A DNA stretch of 20,250 bases. It comes from a virus. Below, piece by piece: positions 7,418-13,369 of this stretch (its first letter is position 1; every line of letters begins with the position of its first letter). The stretch lies in the IMG/VR virus record IMGVR_UViG_3300028762_000049, positions 1-20,250 of that record; one strand, written 5' to 3'. A model generated the notes under the pieces. The model saw only the letters and a program-made list of their open reading frames with translations, made no database searches and was not told the origin of the DNA. The translations under genes were made by a program, and so were the position numbers.

Positions 7418-8098
7418 TTAGGCGGCGCTGAATTCGAGGCCCAGGAAGGGGACTTCCTGCGTCGGGATGGCGACGATGTAGGCGCTGGCCAGAGCCGGAG
7501 CCGAACCGCCGATCACCAGGATGCCGCCGGCGCCCGTGTTGATGGTGGAGGGCGACAGCCAGTTGGCCGACGCGTCGAACTGGTCGGTGTAGACCGTGCC
7601 ACGCTTGATCAGGCCGACTTGACCAACGTAGGCGCCGACGTAGCCGCCCGGTTGCACGTCACCTTGGAGGGCGCGGGCTTGCGTCACGGTCAGGTTGTAC
7701 TTGTACGTGATGTTGACCGAGTCACCCGAGGCCAGGCCCGAGACGGTGGAGCCGACGACGGTGACACCGCCGGTGATGGGGACAGCAGCGCTGATCGTGG
7801 TGTCGTAGATGAACGCTTGGCCCGAGATGGGAGCGAACGCGAGCGACACGATACCCGAGGACGGGACGGTGAACTGCTCGACCTTGGTCGCGGTGGACGC
7901 AGGGTACGGAGCAGCCGAGACGCCGGCGAACGAGAAGCCGACGAAGAGCTCGCCAGCCGAACCTTGCGACGGGGTGACACCGGTCGAGGTGGCGCCCGCA
8001 GCGCGGACCAGAGCTTGGCCTTCGGCCGTGATGGAAGCGCCAGCAGCGACGTTCGTTTCCGAGCTGTCGACGATCTTGGTGAGGGGCAGGTACAGCAT
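7418..8098 (-). CDS. Head decoration/stabilisation-like protein
   Basis: A 226-residue protein, rich in Gly, Ala, Ser, Thr and Val and predicted mostly beta by pattern (VEQFTVPSSGIVSLAFAP, VPITGGVTVVGSTVSG, SVNITYKYNLTV). It contains GYVGAYVGQVGLIKRGTVYT, typical of a beta-rich virion coat component. AGGAGA lies 6 nt before the ATG at 8098, so the longer frame to 8296 is rejected because it would run into the scaffold gene. It lies between scaffold and major capsid genes, the usual place for a decoration or cement protein in many phages. The role is inferred from position and composition. Confidence 0.8.
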   Translation of the reverse strand: MLYLPLTKIVDSSETNVAAGASITAEGQALVRAAGATSTGVTPSQGSAGELFVGFSFAGVSAAPYPASTATKVEQFTVPSSGIVSLAFAPISGQAFIYDTTISAAVPITGGVTVVGSTVSGLASGDSVNITYKYNLTVTQARALQGDVQPGGYVGAYVGQVGLIKRGTVYTDQFDASANWLSPSTINTGAGGILVIGGSAPALASAYIVAIPTQEVPFLGLEFSAA

Positions 8099-8104
8099 GT
8101 GGTA

Positions 8105-8110
8105 TCTCCT
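8105..8110 (-). promoter_or_regulatory. Ribosome binding site choosing the 8098 start
   Basis: AGGAGA on the minus strand lies 6 nt before ATG at 8098. It fixes the start of the decoration-like gene and rejects the upstream in-frame extension. Confidence 0.7.
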
Positions 8111-8123
8111 GGAGTTCCTGGCC

Positions 8124-9671
8124 TTAAGCCAGGGGTTGATCGGATTGCAGGAAGGACAGGGCGGACGACAGGACCGGGGTGCTGGAACGGCTGCGACGGA
8201 AGGACGGCGAACCCAGAGCCGCCGTGACGGTGGCCGCCACGGGGTTGAACTCGTCTTCCTCTTCGTCGACGCTCGATTCGACCTCGTCGCCCGCATCTTC
8301 CTCGAAGTCTTCGTCGGACGTCATGTCCAGCGAGTCAGCGTGGTTGTTGCGGACTTCCTCCGGCATGGCCGCGATGCGGTTGGCCAGGGACAGGATCGAA
8401 CGTGCGTAGGCGACGCCGTGTTCGGCGAAGCAGGAGGCGACCAACTGGGACGCACCCTTGACACCAGCACGCTTCAGCTCTTCGACCAGGCTGGCCTTGA
8501 GCGAGTTGTCCGCATCCTTGAAGTAGCGCTTGTTGATGCCGACGGCAGCGATGGCGAGGGACTGGTCCAGCGCCTTGTTCTGCTTGGCGACAGCGTCCAT
8601 GCGACTGGCGATGCCGGCCTCGACCTTGGCCTTGATGACCTTGGCGTTAGCTTGGCTGGCCGTCATCTTGACCTTGGCGAGGGTCAGACCCTGCTGGATC
8701 AGACCCTTGCGCAGACCCTTGGTGTCGATCGCGTGAGCGAGGACGTCCTGGAACTGATCGCTCAGGTAGATGTCGGACATGCCGAGCTTGCGCGCCTTGG
8801 CGGGGCCCATGCTGGCGATGATGCGGTTGCTGCGAATCACGTGCAGGCTGTTCCGAACCGTAGCGAACACGATGTCCTCGCTGCCTTCGGTGTCCGGCAC
8901 CTGGTCGGCATCGACCAGCGGAACCTGCTCGTCGGTGACGGGAGCGGCTTCGAAGTCAGCGACTTCTTCGACCGGTTCTTCCATCATCGGCTCCGCGCCT
9001 TCGGCGACGGGAGCAGCCGCGGGTTCGACTGCACCGAAGTCCTCGAACTCCTCGCCGTCTTCGTCAGCCAGCGGGGCCGCTTCAGCCATCGGGGCCGCGG
9101 GTTCGTTCGACATGGAGGGCAGGTCGTCGAACTCGTCGCCCTCCTCGTTCTCGAGTTCAGCGCCGACTTCAGCTTCGAAGCCGGGAGCCGCGTCGGTTGG
9201 ACCATCCGGATCTTCAGCCGATTCGAACTCGTCGGCATCGAGGCCTTCGAGACTGGCGTTGTTGATCACGGGCAGACCGGCTTCCTTCTCCAGGTAGCCA
9301 GCAGCCGGATCGGTCTCGTTGTCGATCAGCGCGACGTTGACGCCGTCACCGGAAGGAGCGCCGGCAGGCAATTCCTTGTCGACGAGTTGTTGCTGTTGCA
9401 TCCCGTTGGCCTTGACGGGCTTCGCAGCCGCCCTGGCCTTGACAGCTGGCTTGATCGCTGGCTTCGTGGCGGCTGTGGTCGGGGCCTTGGTTGCGCCTGG
9501 CATCGTGGGCTTGTCCTGCGAGTGGGTGAGGCCACTCTCGAAATCATCAGCATCGATGAGCATCATCGGCGCCTGCGAATTCTCCAGCCCGCTGTCCCCG
9601 TCTTCCACCTTCAGCTTGAGGTCGTTACCCTCGTGCGTGAACGCGGAAGCTGCGTTGACTTTGTCGGTCAT
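8124..9671 (-). CDS. Probable capsid scaffold / prohead core protein
   Basis: A 515-residue protein in three parts. The N-terminal third is low-complexity with an Ala/Lys/Pro tract (KPAIKPAVKARAAAKPVKA). The middle, roughly residues 110-265, is strongly acidic (ENEEGDEFDDL, EDGEEFEDF, MMEEPVEEV). The C-terminal part is helical (LRKGLIQQGLTLAKVKMTA, IKAKVEAGIASRMDAVAKQ), followed by another acidic stretch and a Ser/Arg-rich end. Acidic, extended and helical composition directly upstream of decoration and capsid genes is characteristic of scaffolds that are removed or digested during head maturation. AAGGAG lies 5 nt before ATG at 9671; a GTG at 9677 overlaps that site and is unlikely. Role inferred from composition and position. 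Confidence 0.8.
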   Translation of the reverse strand: MTDKVNAASAFTHEGNDLKLKVEDGDSGLENSQAPMMLIDADDFESGLTHSQDKPTMPGATKAPTTAATKPAIKPAVKARAAAKPVKANGMQQQQLVDKELPAGAPSGDGVNVALIDNETDPAAGYLEKEAGLPVINNASLEGLDADEFESAEDPDGPTDAAPGFEAEVGAELENEEGDEFDDLPSMSNEPAAPMAEAAPLADEDGEEFEDFGAVEPAAAPVAEGAEPMMEEPVEEVADFEAAPVTDEQVPLVDADQVPDTEGSEDIVFATVRNSLHVIRSNRIIASMGPAKARKLGMSDIYLSDQFQDVLAHAIDTKGLRKGLIQQGLTLAKVKMTASQANAKVIKAKVEAGIASRMDAVAKQNKALDQSLAIAAVGINKRYFKDADNSLKASLVEELKRAGVKGASQLVASCFAEHGVAYARSILSLANRIAAMPEEVRNNHADSLDMTSDEDFEEDAGDEVESSVDEEEDEFNPVAATVTAALGSPSFRRSRSSTPVLSSALSFLQSDQPLA

Positions 9672-9676
9672 GAGCA

Positions 9677-9682
9677 CTCCTT
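9677..9682 (-). promoter_or_regulatory. Ribosome binding site choosing the 9671 start
   Basis: AAGGAG on the minus strand lies 5 nt before ATG at 9671. The alternative GTG at 9677 overlaps this site, so it cannot use it. Confidence 0.7.
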
Positions 9683-9794
9683 CTGTGAATGGGTTGTTCG
9701 AGTCGGCTAGGTACAGAGCACTAGTTCGCTGGACCTAACCTTCTCTGCGATGGAACCTTTCGGTGCCTGAAATAAAAATGTCGTCTGCAGGTTT

Positions 9795-9811
9795 AGGGTG
9801 TTTTGCACCCT
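9795..9811 (-). other. Hairpin in the scaffold gene leader
   Basis: AGGGTG and CACCCT pair around a 5-nt loop in the roughly 210-nt leader between the terminator at 9888 and the scaffold start. A run of T and A (ATTTTTATTT on the minus strand) begins about 16 nt downstream, too far for a standard terminator. The leader otherwise holds no convincing gene. It is the natural place for the promoter of the capsid cassette, although I could not identify one. Confidence 0.4.
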
Positions 9812-9887
9812 CCGTCTAGTCAGTGCCCCGACATGATTCCAATTTCGTGTCGTACCGTCGCCAAGTGAAGATGGAAAGGCCAAAGAA

Positions 9888-9915
9888 AAGGCTGCATCGG
9901 TGAAGATGCAGCCTT
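9888..9915 (-). terminator. Intrinsic terminator
   Basis: An 11-bp perfect stem AAGGCTGCATC/GATGCAGCCTT with a 6-nt loop. On the minus strand the right arm runs into TTCTTT. It starts 19 nt after the stop of the 133-residue gene and separates the protease block from the scaffold/capsid cassette. Confidence 0.85.
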
Positions 9916-9934
9916 CGCTACTGATCATTGGTTG

Positions 9935-10336
9935 TCAATCATGGACACGACGACGGAGTAGCAGCTTCGGTCCGTCAAGACCGAGTTCGACACCGGAGAT
10001 CAAGTCTCTGACGTGGATGCGTAGGAGAACTACGCCACGTCGGAGTCTGTCACGGTGATACCACCATTCATAGAACTGTCCACTGATCTTGCAGATGCGG
10101 TTGCTGTCGGCCAGACGCTGCCCATTCCGATGACGGAGCAGACAATGCACCGGCATAGGATCAGAGAACGAATCACCAATCAGCACAACGAACGCATCGC
10201 TGTCAGGATAGCGCAGAATGAACCGTGCTACCTCTGACTTGCAGTCACTGGTCATCGGGATCAGGCCGGCGATCAGTGCTCTAAGTTCCGCCAGGTACTG
10301 TCGCCGGGCGGGATTCTCCTGCCTCAGTCGAGTCAT
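9935..10336 (-). CDS. Hypothetical protein
   Basis: A 133-residue basic protein, MTRLRQENPARRQYLAELRA at its start, with a hydrophobic segment FVVLIGDSF, an aromatic cluster GQFYEWWYHRD and an Arg-rich C-terminus (LLLRRRVHD). No family is recognised and no membrane segment is evident. AAGGAG lies 5 nt before ATG at 10336. A GTG at 10411 would add 25 residues and lies 8 nt after the previous stop, so it remains an alternative start. It is the last gene before the terminator at 9888 and probably shares a transcript with the protease genes. Confidence 0.65.
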   Translation of the reverse strand: MTRLRQENPARRQYLAELRALIAGLIPMTSDCKSEVARFILRYPDSDAFVVLIGDSFSDPMPVHCLLRHRNGQRLADSNRICKISGQFYEWWYHRDRLRRGVVLLRIHVRDLISGVELGLDGPKLLLRRRVHD

Positions 10337-10341
10337 ACCTG

Positions 10342-10347
10342 CTCCTT
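10342..10347 (-). promoter_or_regulatory. Ribosome binding site favouring the 10336 start
   Basis: AAGGAG on the minus strand lies 5 nt before ATG at 10336. It supports the shorter form of the 133-residue gene over the GTG at 10411. Confidence 0.55.
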
Positions 10348-10418
10348 CTTCGTTCTGTCTCTTCTCTGAGGAACGGGGACCCTTAACCACGTCCCATGGG
10401 TAGGAGTTCACTTCACCC

Positions 10419-10604
10419 CTAGTTCTTCGTTGCGTGAATGGACTGCGACTCGCTTCCGCTGTTCAGGAGTCGGGCTTTGGCGCCCTTGCTCGTGTCAGGG
10501 ACCTGCATGTAGGCGCCAGGATCCACGTTGATGGAGCTGGATTGACCCACGCTATTTGGCTGCAAGAGGCGAGCCTTTGACTTGGTGACAACGGGTTTGG
10601 TCAT
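10419..10604 (-). CDS. Small protein with two copies of a KARLL motif
   Basis: A 61-residue protein. Its ATG overlaps the stop of the preceding gene by 4 nt (ATGA), which implies coupled translation. It contains two related segments, SKARLLQPNSVGQS (9-22) and AKARLLNSGSESQS (42-55), spaced 33 residues apart. The KARLL core matches the AKxRLL core at the N-termini of three other proteins in this window. The rest is polar and probably disordered. No known family is recognised. A role as a small internal head protein or processing substrate is speculative and rests on the motif and on the protease two genes upstream. Confidence 0.7.
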   Translation of the reverse strand: MTKPVVTKSKARLLQPNSVGQSSSINVDPGAYMQVPDTSKGAKARLLNSGSESQSIHATKN

Positions 10605-11305
10605 TCGTAGTCGTCAGGATTAACACCAGCCTTCTTGCACGCGGCAGAGAAGATCTTGTCGCTGCAGAACTCCTGCAACTTGTCGTAGGCCTCGTCGTCG
10701 AGGTCAGCGACCGGATCTGTGATGCCTAGGACCTCGCCAACGATGACGACTATATCGTCGAATTCGTAGTCGCGGCCAGTGTGCTTCTTCAGGTAGGCAG
10801 CGACCTTGTCTACGGCCTTCGCTGTCTGTTCCGGAGTGAACTTCGGCAGATCAGAACTTGGCGCAAATGTCGTCGCGAGCTTGGCACTGGTCTCCAAAGC
10901 CGTCAACGGAATCCATATGATGTCACTTGTGTTCACGACCTTCGTTCCTGGGTTGGCCGGGAAATACTGGTGCTCAACTGGAGCCGGGGTCGTCAGCATC
11001 CGATTTGCCTTGGCGACCGGAGTCGGAACATCCTTCATGCCTCCTGCGATGCCAGGAGTCGAGATGTAGGCCTTACCCATGGATGCGAGACCCGGTTTCA
11101 TGACCACGATTTTGAGACTTCTCTTTCCTTGCATGTCCCAGACCTGCTTGATACAGCCCTGGATCGGTTTCGTGATCTCGATCTGGAATTTGTGACTGTT
11201 CGCACCATTGAGTTTTGACGTCGCCTTCTTCACGAAGTCCGGTGTCAGCGCTTGACCGGCGGGAGCGGCGAGGAGGCGTTGCTTGGCTTGCAGATTGAGT
11301 GTCAT
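10601..11305 (-). CDS. Tagged hypothetical protein of the protease block
   Basis: A 234-residue protein beginning MTLNLQAKQRLLA, a start shared with two other genes at 19606 and 19833. The body has a beta-rich part (HKFQIEITKPIQG, SLKIVVMKPGLASMGKAYIS) and a helical, acidic C-terminus (FTPEQTAKAVDKVAAYLKK, DEAYDKLQEFCSDKIF). An in-frame ATG at 11317 overlaps the protease stop and would add four residues. I prefer 11305 because it is the position conserved among the three tagged genes. The gene follows the prohead protease and overlaps the 61-residue gene by 4 nt. Internal head or core protein is plausible; the function is unknown. Confidence 0.78.
   Translation of the reverse strand: MTLNLQAKQRLLAAPAGQALTPDFVKKATSKLNGANSHKFQIEITKPIQGCIKQVWDMQGKRSLKIVVMKPGLASMGKAYISTPGIAGGMKDVPTPVAKANRMLTTPAPVEHQYFPANPGTKVVNTSDIIWIPLTALETSAKLATTFAPSSDLPKFTPEQTAKAVDKVAAYLKKHTGRDYEFDDIVVIVGEVLGITDPVADLDDEAYDKLQEFCSDKIFSAACKKAGVNPDDYE
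11267..11305 (-). repeat. Shared N-terminal tag, copy 1
   Basis: Codes for MTLNLQAKQRLLA. The first nine bases ATGACACTC and the CAAGC block are identical to the copies at 19606 and 19833. The bases just upstream (AACAAA) also resemble those of the copy at 19606 (ACACAAA). Confidence 0.75.
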
Positions 11306-11310
11306 TTTGT

Positions 11311-12078
11311 TCACCATGTCATTACGTGATCGGAAAGGGCTGGAACCCAGGCTGGGTCTCGAACGAGTGATAGTTCGATCGGACTCAAACCGTGAGCCCT
11401 CAAGAAAGCAATGTGCTGACGTCCCATGTAGTCCACGATCTGCCAGTTCACATCCTTTGTCCCACCGACGTGACTGCAGTTAGCGAATTGGTTGTCCCCG
11501 ACTTCACGACCGCAGACACTGCAAGAGAACGAGTCAGCAAGCGCACCCATTGACACGGTGTTGATCTTGCCGTCCAATACTTCCTGCGCGATGTCAGGGT
11601 GCTTGTTCTTGTCGATGCCGGCCAGACCCATGACCTTGTAGTGTCGGCCCTGTCCGTAGTTCTGGATCCTGGTCAATGCCGTGTCAAAGACCACACCGTA
11701 GGCTTTCGTGCAGTCTTCGTTGTCGTGTTCCAAGTGCATTGGACACCCTCGCCACGCCTCGAATACCTGTCGGTTCATCGGAGGTGGCTGGAACTTGATC
11801 AACTCCTGCAGAGGGAAGCCGATGCCGTTGCGATTGGGGAAATCGCTCGGGCAGATCGGGACGTTCTTGAAGATGTAGTCTTCGATGTGAGGGCTTATGT
11901 GGTACGTCTTCGCCGCGAACGGGAGCCAGTGCTCAAAATCCAGTTTTGCAACCAGCTCCGGTTCTTTCTCCGCGTCGTAAGCCTGTTCCTGGCTCACACC
12001 TACGCCCTTGACCAGTGTGCTTGCCATCAGCAGCTCGCGCCGCAGGTCTTGATCGTGGTACTGCTGAGGGAAGCGCAT
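11311..12078 (-). CDS. Prohead maturation protease
   Basis: A 255-residue protein that probably cleaves scaffold and capsid proteins in the prohead. The pattern fits the His-Ser phage prohead proteases: a histidine region MHLEHDNEDCTKAYG (114-128), a strand KVMGLAGID (148-156), the nucleophile region INTVSMGA (172-179, candidate Ser176), and a conserved-looking end GLSPIELSLVRDPAW (230-244). Between the Ser region and the end is a CSVCG...CSH cluster (186-203), likely a zinc site. CAGGAG lies 9 nt before the ATG at 12078; an internal ATG at residue 18 is less likely. The stop overlaps the next gene region, suggesting coupling. The family is assigned from motif layout and context; the catalytic residues are proposed, not proven. 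Confidence 0.82.
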   Translation of the reverse strand: MRFPQQYHDQDLRRELLMASTLVKGVGVSQEQAYDAEKEPELVAKLDFEHWLPFAAKTYHISPHIEDYIFKNVPICPSDFPNRNGIGFPLQELIKFQPPPMNRQVFEAWRGCPMHLEHDNEDCTKAYGVVFDTALTRIQNYGQGRHYKVMGLAGIDKNKHPDIAQEVLDGKINTVSMGALADSFSCSVCGREVGDNQFANCSHVGGTKDVNWQIVDYMGRQHIAFLRAHGLSPIELSLVRDPAWVPALSDHVMTW

Positions 12079-12082
12079 GGTG

Positions 12083-12472
12083 TCAAGCTCCTGCGATGTG
12101 GACGATGCCGCCGGCGGAGCCGAACGTGATGCGCAGAGCTGAGGCCAGTGGATGGGTCAGCTTCTTGACACCATCCGTCACAGCGAACGTATCGTCGGTC
12201 GGCCCCCAGATGCCGGACGTCTGGTTCGGATTCACAGCAAGGTCAGCCGGCGCCAACGTCACGCCGATTGAGCACGCCCCACTCGTCACCTGAGCGAACA
12301 GACCCTGGTTGGCCACCCCTTTCAGGTACAGGCCCTCGGTGTCTAGGTACGCTACCTCGTTGGCAGCACCGCAGACGGTGATCGAGCCGAAGGAGGTCCG
12401 GCGCTGGACCACGCCGCTGCCGTTACCCCTGCTGTTCGGGCCTCCAGCACTGTTGTTGATTATCTGCGCCAT
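12083..12472 (-). CDS. Small beta-rich virion-type protein
   Basis: A 129-residue protein, Gly/Ser/Asn-rich at the N-terminus, then strand-rich (FGSITVCGAANEVAYLDT, LFAQVTSGACSIGVTLAP, ALRITFGSAGGIVHIAGA). No catalytic motif is visible. AAGGAG precedes the ATG at 12472 and overlaps the stop of the coiled-coil gene, so translation is probably coupled. It ends 4 nt before the protease start. The size and composition resemble small decoration or head-associated proteins, but the family is not recognised. Confidence 0.75.
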   Translation of the reverse strand: MAQIINNSAGGPNSRGNGSGVVQRRTSFGSITVCGAANEVAYLDTEGLYLKGVANQGLFAQVTSGACSIGVTLAPADLAVNPNQTSGIWGPTDDTFAVTDGVKKLTHPLASALRITFGSAGGIVHIAGA

Positions 12473-12475
12473 GCC

Positions 12476-13285
12476 TTACTCCTTGGCCACAGGAGGAGTC
12501 GGAGCCGCGGTGGTCGTCGGTTCGATCAGCTTCTTGGCTTCCGCCTCGGCTGCTGCTGCATCTGCCTCCAGCTTGGCCTTCACGGCAGCAGCGGCAGCTT
12601 CAGCTTCCGCCGCCGCTTCGTCAGCGAGCTTCTTGGCTTCTGCCTCGGCAGCGGCGACCTCTGCTTTTGCCTTGGCTTCCGTTTCTGCAGCCAAGTCAGC
12701 GGCGGCTGCATCGGCCACCTTCTTGGCTTCTGCCTCGGCAGCGGCGACCTCTGCTTTTGCCTTGGCTTCCGTTTCTGCAGCCAAGTCAGCGGCGGCTGCA
12801 TCGGCCACCTTCTTGGCGTCGGCTTCTGTGGTGTCGACCACGACTGCGGACTGACTCGTGACCTTGGCCTCCACCTTCCCGGTCAGAGCATTGACCTCGG
12901 TCTCCACCCCGTTCTTCACCAGACCCGCCAGATGTGCGGCTTCCGCCGTCAGCTTCGGGGCCAGATCGTGTGCTCCTTGAGCCACGGCGTGCTCGAAGCG
13001 GTGCCACTCGTCGCCGATGTGCTGGAGACCGACGGATGACAGGAAACTCCGGACAAGGCCGAACTCGTGGATCAGGAAGCCCTCGCCTTCGGACAGGACG
13101 TGACCGGCCTTGGTCATGGCTGCCTTGAGCGCGCTGTAACCGACCAGAGTCGGATCCGGCGTCTGCGGCTTCGCGTTGTCCGGATTCACAGCAACCGCGG
13201 GATTCGGGTTCGAATCGCTGACGGTGCCAGCCGGCGGCGACGTGGGTTCGGGAGTCGAGACGGGGGTCGAGACTTGATCGGTCAT
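12476..13285 (-). CDS. Alanine-rich coiled-coil protein with tandem repeat
   Basis: A 269-residue protein. Residues 1-45 are rich in Pro, Ser and Thr and likely disordered. Residues about 46-110 look globular (LVGYSALKAAMTKAGHVL, FGLVRSFLSSVGLQHIGDEW). Residues about 155-255 form an Ala/Glu/Lys helical tract including two identical 30-residue units that start EAKKVADAAAADLAAETEAK. The tract resembles TolA-like rods and likely forms a long single helix or coiled coil. AAGGAA lies 5 nt before ATG at 13285, so the longer frame to 13342 is rejected. It lies between the helicase gene and the virion-type genes. The function is unknown; a structural or internal head role is inferred from the neighbours. 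Confidence 0.8.
   Translation of the reverse strand: MTDQVSTPVSTPEPTSPPAGTVSDSNPNPAVAVNPDNAKPQTPDPTLVGYSALKAAMTKAGHVLSEGEGFLIHEFGLVRSFLSSVGLQHIGDEWHRFEHAVAQGAHDLAPKLTAEAAHLAGLVKNGVETEVNALTGKVEAKVTSQSAVVVDTTEADAKKVADAAAADLAAETEAKAKAEVAAAEAEAKKVADAAAADLAAETEAKAKAEVAAAEAEAKKLADEAAAEAEAAAAAVKAKLEADAAAAEAEAKKLIEPTTTAAPTPPVAKE
12629..12817 (-). repeat. Perfect 90-bp tandem duplication
   Basis: Bases 12629-12727 are identical to 12719-12817, a 90-bp period repeated about 2.1 times. The unit encodes 30 residues in the coiled-coil protein and keeps the frame. Complete nucleotide identity implies a very recent duplication or active copy-number exchange. More diverged EAKK[VL]AD-type units flank it. 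Confidence 0.95.
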
Positions 13286-13353
13286 GATGGTTCCTTGATA
13301 AGTGTGGGCACACAAAGGGCTGGTACTGAGCCGGCCCCGCATGCGATTAAATT

Positions 13354-13369
13354 GCCATCGGCCGATGGC
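13354..13369. other. 16-bp perfect palindrome at helicase stop
   Basis: GCCATCGGCCGATGGC is self-complementary and abuts the helicase stop codon (13370-13372). On the minus strand it is followed by AATTTAAT. As RNA it would form a 6-bp stem with a GGCC loop, a weak terminator or 3'-end stabiliser. As DNA it could be a protein-binding site before the coiled-coil gene. Confidence 0.5.

Noticed and set aside
9707-9928. 73-residue minus-strand frame
   Set aside because: It runs straight through the intrinsic terminator at 9888-9915 and has no clear ribosome site.
12629-12817. CRISPR-like repeat
   Set aside because: The 90-bp units are directly adjacent without spacers and encode in-frame coiled-coil residues.
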